Positions 7,201 through 9,390 of a stretch of DNA of 9,390 nt are shown in pieces; position 1 is the stretch's first letter; every line of letters begins with the position of its first letter. The notes beneath the pieces were generated by a model. The model had not been told where the DNA came from. It saw only the letters and a program-made list of their open reading frames with translations, and made no database searches. Source of the stretch: Spirochaetaceae bacterium (GTDB lineage Bacteria > Spirochaetota > Spirochaetia > Treponematales > Breznakiellaceae); NCBI GenBank assembly GCA_031257135.1, contig JAIRPH010000092.1, forward strand, positions 1-9,390, in the 5' to 3' direction. A program made the position numbers and the translations under genes.

Positions 7201-8044
7201 CGCTCTCGTTTAGCTCCCGGTTGATTCGATCATAAATATTTCGGGCCCGTTCCAAAAGAGGACTGGGCTTGTTTTTTGAGGATTTTCCTAGACCGAACAT
7301 TTTCGCCAAAGTCCGTTTGGCGTTTCCCAGATAGGCTTTCCGATATTCCGCATCCTCGATGGGTCCGTATTTGAAGCTCAACAAAGCCGAAAGATAGAGA
7401 ACCCCTTCATAGCCGTAATTTTTATCCGTATCAGGACCGAGGTTTTTAGCTTCCGCTATGCTTTCCTGCCCCGCCTGTTCCCGATTCAGAGCTTCAATAT
7501 AAAAGAAATGAGCCTTTTTTTTAAACAACTGAGCAAGCCAATTATAATGCTCTCCGGGTTTTTTGCTCTGCAATTCGTCGAAAAGCCAGCTTGCCCGTAG
7601 CGCGGCGATTCCCTGCTTGATGGTCGGCGCGGCGCCGGGCGGGAAATAATCGTAGCAAAGCATGACGAGGTACTGAGACGCCGCCCCGGTAATCAAGTCT
7701 CGATTTCCATGAAAGTCGAGTTCGGGGAAAATCCCGCAAATATCCTGGATTCGCTTGTTCCGGTCCCGCCACGCCGGTTCCCGAGCCGAAGCGGGCAGAG
7801 CGGGAAAATCTTTTTCCATCGACGCAAACCAACAAGCAGGACAAACCGTAGCCTGATATACCAGCGGATACACATCCCCATATCGTGAAGAAGGCTCATA
7901 GAGCCGGTGAAGCTCATCGGTAATTGGTCCCGCTATCAACCGCCCGCCCCCGGAAAGGAGTTCCTCTCGCTGAAACGAAGTACTGCACACCGGACAGATC
8001 AGGTCGTCTTTCGACAAATACGAAACTTTTAGGTCTTCAGCCAT
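7193..8044 (-). CDS. DUF2225 family protein, CPxC zinc-ribbon-like
   Basis: A 283-residue cytoplasmic protein resembling the DUF2225 family, whose function is not established. Two cysteine pairs, CPVC (17-20) and CPAC (68-71), probably bind one zinc ion. The middle and C-terminal two thirds are rich in helices (for example NWLAQLFKKKAHFFYIEAL and GVLYLSALLSFKYGPIEDAE) that look TPR-like, suggesting a protein-interaction role. No signal peptide or membrane segment is seen. It is the first gene of a unit with truA, overlapping it by 8 bases. No Shine-Dalgarno precedes the ATG at 8044. Instead a promoter -10 box ends 6 bases before it, so the mRNA may be leaderless. The family call is from motif memory and could be wrong; the coding call is firm. 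Confidence 0.8.
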   Translation of the reverse strand: MAEDLKVSYLSKDDLICPVCSTSFQREELLSGGGRLIAGPITDELHRLYEPSSRYGDVYPLVYQATVCPACWFASMEKDFPALPASAREPAWRDRNKRIQDICGIFPELDFHGNRDLITGAASQYLVMLCYDYFPPGAAPTIKQGIAALRASWLFDELQSKKPGEHYNWLAQLFKKKAHFFYIEALNREQAGQESIAEAKNLGPDTDKNYGYEGVLYLSALLSFKYGPIEDAEYRKAYLGNAKRTLAKMFGLGKSSKNKPSPLLERARNIYDRINRELNESDD

Positions 8045-8050
8045 GTAGAC

Positions 8051-8079
8051 ATACTAACCGATACCGCTAAAATATGCAA
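8051..8079 (-). promoter_or_regulatory. Promoter of the DUF2225-truA unit, apparently leaderless
   Basis: Reading leftward, TTGCAT (8079-8074), a 17-base spacer and TAGTAT (8056-8051) are followed by only GTCTAC before the ATG. With normal spacing, transcription would begin at or within a base or two of the start codon. Confidence 0.55.
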
Positions 8080-8109
8080 GAAGGGCAAAAAAGGTTTCCC
8101 AATATCCTC

Positions 8110-8138
8110 TTGTATTTACAGATTACATCGGCTAGTAT
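8110..8138 (+). promoter_or_regulatory. Promoter of the nucleotidyltransferase gene, apparently leaderless
   Basis: TTGTAT (8110-8115), a 17-base spacer and TAGTAT (8133-8138) precede the ATG at 8146 by 7 bases, so transcription should start at the A of the start codon. No Shine-Dalgarno lies between. Confidence 0.6.
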
Positions 8139-8144
8139 ACTAGC
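8131..8144. repeat. Perfect 14-base palindrome over the -10 box, possible operator
   Basis: GCTAGTATACTAGC is its own reverse complement and covers the -10 box and the bases up to the start codon of the nucleotidyltransferase gene. A dimeric repressor bound here would block that promoter. About one such palindrome in two windows of this size is expected by chance, so the position is the main argument. Confidence 0.4.
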
Positions 8145-8145
8145 T

Positions 8146-9081
8146 ATGAAACCGTTGTTACTTATATTGTCCGCTGGTATGGGAAGCAGGTATGGCGGAC
8201 TCAAACAGATGGAACCGATAGGACAAAACGGAGAAGCGTTGCTGGATTACGCGGTGTATGACGCCCTGCGGTCGGGGTTTGAGAAGGCGGTATTCGTTAT
8301 CCGCCGCGATATGGAACAGGATTTTAGAGAAACCGTATTGAGCCGCATGAAATCTGTGCCGTACGAGCTGGTTTATCAGGAATTGGACGCGGGTATTCCG
8401 CCGGAAATCTTTGAAAAGGCTCAGGAAGCGGGCAGAACTAAACCCTGGGGAACCGTTCACGCGCTACTCTGCGCGGCGGATGCAATCAAAGTTCCCGCTT
8501 TTGCGGTAATCAACGCCGATGCTTTTTACGGACGAGAAGCCTTCGAGATTATGGGAACCTATCTAGGGTCTCCGGCGATTACTCAGCAGAAACTCCCTAC
8601 AATTAAGCAGGGGTATATTGTACCCTATAAGCTGAAAAACACCTTCAGCGATGAAGAAACCGTTGCCAGATGGGTATGCGAAATTAAAGACGGCTGTCTG
8701 GCATCGGTAAACGAGCTTACCGCGATTACACGAGAAAAAAAAGGCATCTTCAATACCGCTGAAAACGGTTCCAAAGAAGAACTTGCGCCGGATATGCCAG
8801 TATCTATGAATTTTTGGGGGTTTCCGAGAAGTATTCTGCCGGGATTGCGGAAATATTTCTTTGATTTTCTCAATGAATCTGAAAATCTGCCTAAAGATGA
8901 ATGTCCCCTTCCGCGCGGAGTAGATTGGATCATCAAGAATGGACTTCTCACCATTCGGGTCCTCGAAGCGGATACGGAAGGGTTCGGACTTACCCGCAAA
9001 GAAGATCAGGAAACCGCAAGCCGGCGAATCGCTGAACTCGTTGCCGAAGGGGTATATCCTGCTTCTTTATGGGAACATTAA
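8146..9081 (+). CDS. Sugar-phosphate nucleotidyltransferase (NTP_transferase family)
   Basis: A 311-residue cytoplasmic enzyme of the family that joins an NTP to a sugar-1-phosphate to give a nucleotide sugar and pyrophosphate. The nucleotide-binding signature is at the very N-terminus (LSAGMGSRYGGLKQ, with Gly11, Arg15 and Lys20). Further marks are PWGTVHAL (100-107), the metal site VINADAFYG with Asp125, and later APDMPVSMNFWGF and FGLTRKEDQE near the end. The frame is open further upstream to 8074, but I chose the ATG at 8146 because the family begins right before LSAGMGSRYGG and because the promoter -10 box lies just upstream. It is often annotated as UTP-glucose-1-phosphate uridylyltransferase-like, but the sugar and base are not evident. 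It is divergent from DUF2225 and convergent with the gene at the right edge, with no strong terminator in the 30-base gap. Confidence 0.9.
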   Translation: MKPLLLILSAGMGSRYGGLKQMEPIGQNGEALLDYAVYDALRSGFEKAVFVIRRDMEQDFRETVLSRMKSVPYELVYQELDAGIPPEIFEKAQEAGRTKPWGTVHALLCAADAIKVPAFAVINADAFYGREAFEIMGTYLGSPAITQQKLPTIKQGYIVPYKLKNTFSDEETVARWVCEIKDGCLASVNELTAITREKKGIFNTAENGSKEELAPDMPVSMNFWGFPRSILPGLRKYFFDFLNESENLPKDECPLPRGVDWIIKNGLLTIRVLEADTEGFGLTRKEDQETASRRIAELVAEGVYPASLWEH

Positions 9082-9111
9082 CGGAACGCCTTACCTGTAG
9101 TCGCAAGCGAA

Positions 9112-9390
9112 TCAAGGATAGGCGGAAAGTATCGCTTCGATTTCTTCTTGAGGGCATCCCATTTTTTGCGCGATAACCTCCGCCGGAAACCCCGCGGACT
9201 GCAAAGCCCTAACCGCCTGCCGCAAGATACGCGCCTTTTCCTGCTCTGCCCGGGACTTTTCCTCACGGGCGAGGCGAAGAGAGCGCATATCCGCATCATA
9301 GCCCTCAACAAACGCCCTAAAATCAGCCGCAAAATTCGATACAAACATACCAGCCTCCGTCTCCGCCTCCAGCTTCCTAAGATGCTCCTC
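9112..9390 (-). CDS. C-terminal part of an uncharacterised charged protein, possibly Rpn/PD-(D/E)XK transposase-like
   Basis: The minus-strand frame is open from the window edge, so a longer gene probably enters from the right. The visible 92 residues begin EEHLRKLEAETEAG and continue with a charged helix (LRLAREEKSRAEQEKARI), probably coiled coil. They end in a short helical motif, ALQSAGFPAEVIAQKMGCP then EEIEAIL, of the type found at the C-terminus of many Rpn-family (PDDEXK_2) transposase-like nucleases, where the nuclease domain lies upstream. That domain is not in this window. An internal ATG at 9348 has a GGAGG five bases before it, so a separate 78-residue protein could also be made. 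The stop (TGA, 9112-9114) is 30 bases from the end of the convergent nucleotidyltransferase gene. Confidence 0.6.
   Translation of the reverse strand, partial: EEHLRKLEAETEAGMFVSNFAADFRAFVEGYDADMRSLRLAREEKSRAEQEKARILRQAVRALQSAGFPAEVIAQKMGCPQEEIEAILSAYP

Noticed and set aside
6487..7224. 245-codon plus-strand frame opposite truA
   Set aside because: Antisense shadow of truA with no recognisable domains or ribosome site.
8074..8145. Upstream extension of the nucleotidyltransferase to an ATG at 8074
   Set aside because: The family begins at the LSAGMGSRYGG region, the extra residues show no conservation that I recognise, and the promoter lies inside this stretch.
9078..9344. 88-codon minus-strand frame at the right edge
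   Set aside because: It overlaps the better frame (9112-9390), is Arg-rich, and runs into the nucleotidyltransferase stop codon.
1..9390. CRISPR array, retron, toxin-antitoxin pair, or other defence system
   Set aside because: No spaced direct repeats, reverse transcriptase, or paired small genes are present; the only nuclease-like elements are the broken Uma2 gene and a possible Rpn tail.

Overview
The window reads as chromosomal DNA from a spirochaete, most likely a gut-type Treponema. This is an inference from gene content and style, not a proof. The solute-binding protein has the Gly/Ser/Gln-rich region after its signal peptide that such treponemes often carry. Shine-Dalgarno sites are mostly AGGAG/AGGAGG, the tRNA genes lack an encoded CCA, and accessory fragments (Uma2-like, DinB-like, and a possible Rpn/PD-(D/E)XK tail) are scattered between housekeeping genes. 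No complete new system, CRISPR array, IS element, phage module or riboswitch is visible.

Layout from left to right: 1-204 has no gene, only an AT-rich stretch and a terminator-like hairpin pointing rightward. Everything from 205 to 8044 is on the minus strand, so transcription runs leftward. In transcription order this is: a DUF2225 zinc-ribbon-like protein overlapping truA by 8 bases; a promoter and a tRNA-Gln(CTG)/tRNA-Glu(CTC) pair; an AT-rich, decayed DinB-like remnant; a glycerol kinase and malic enzyme pair 19 bases apart; a family 5 extracellular solute-binding protein with its own good promoter; and a Uma2-family nuclease gene split by a frameshift. At 8146 a sugar-phosphate nucleotidyltransferase gene starts on the plus strand, divergent from DUF2225. 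At the right edge a minus-strand coding region enters the window, convergent with it.

How the genes may work together: GlpK makes glycerol-3-phosphate and malic enzyme makes pyruvate (plus NAD(P)H) from malate, so the two-gene unit feeds three-carbon metabolism. The binding protein next to it would deliver peptides or oligosaccharides, but no permease or ATPase gene lies in the window. TruA and the tRNA genes serve translation. The most interesting regulatory point is the 8045-8145 divergent region. There both genes have a TAGTAT -10 box only 6-7 bases before their ATG and no Shine-Dalgarno, which predicts leaderless mRNAs in both directions, and a perfect 14-base palindrome covers one of the two -10 boxes.
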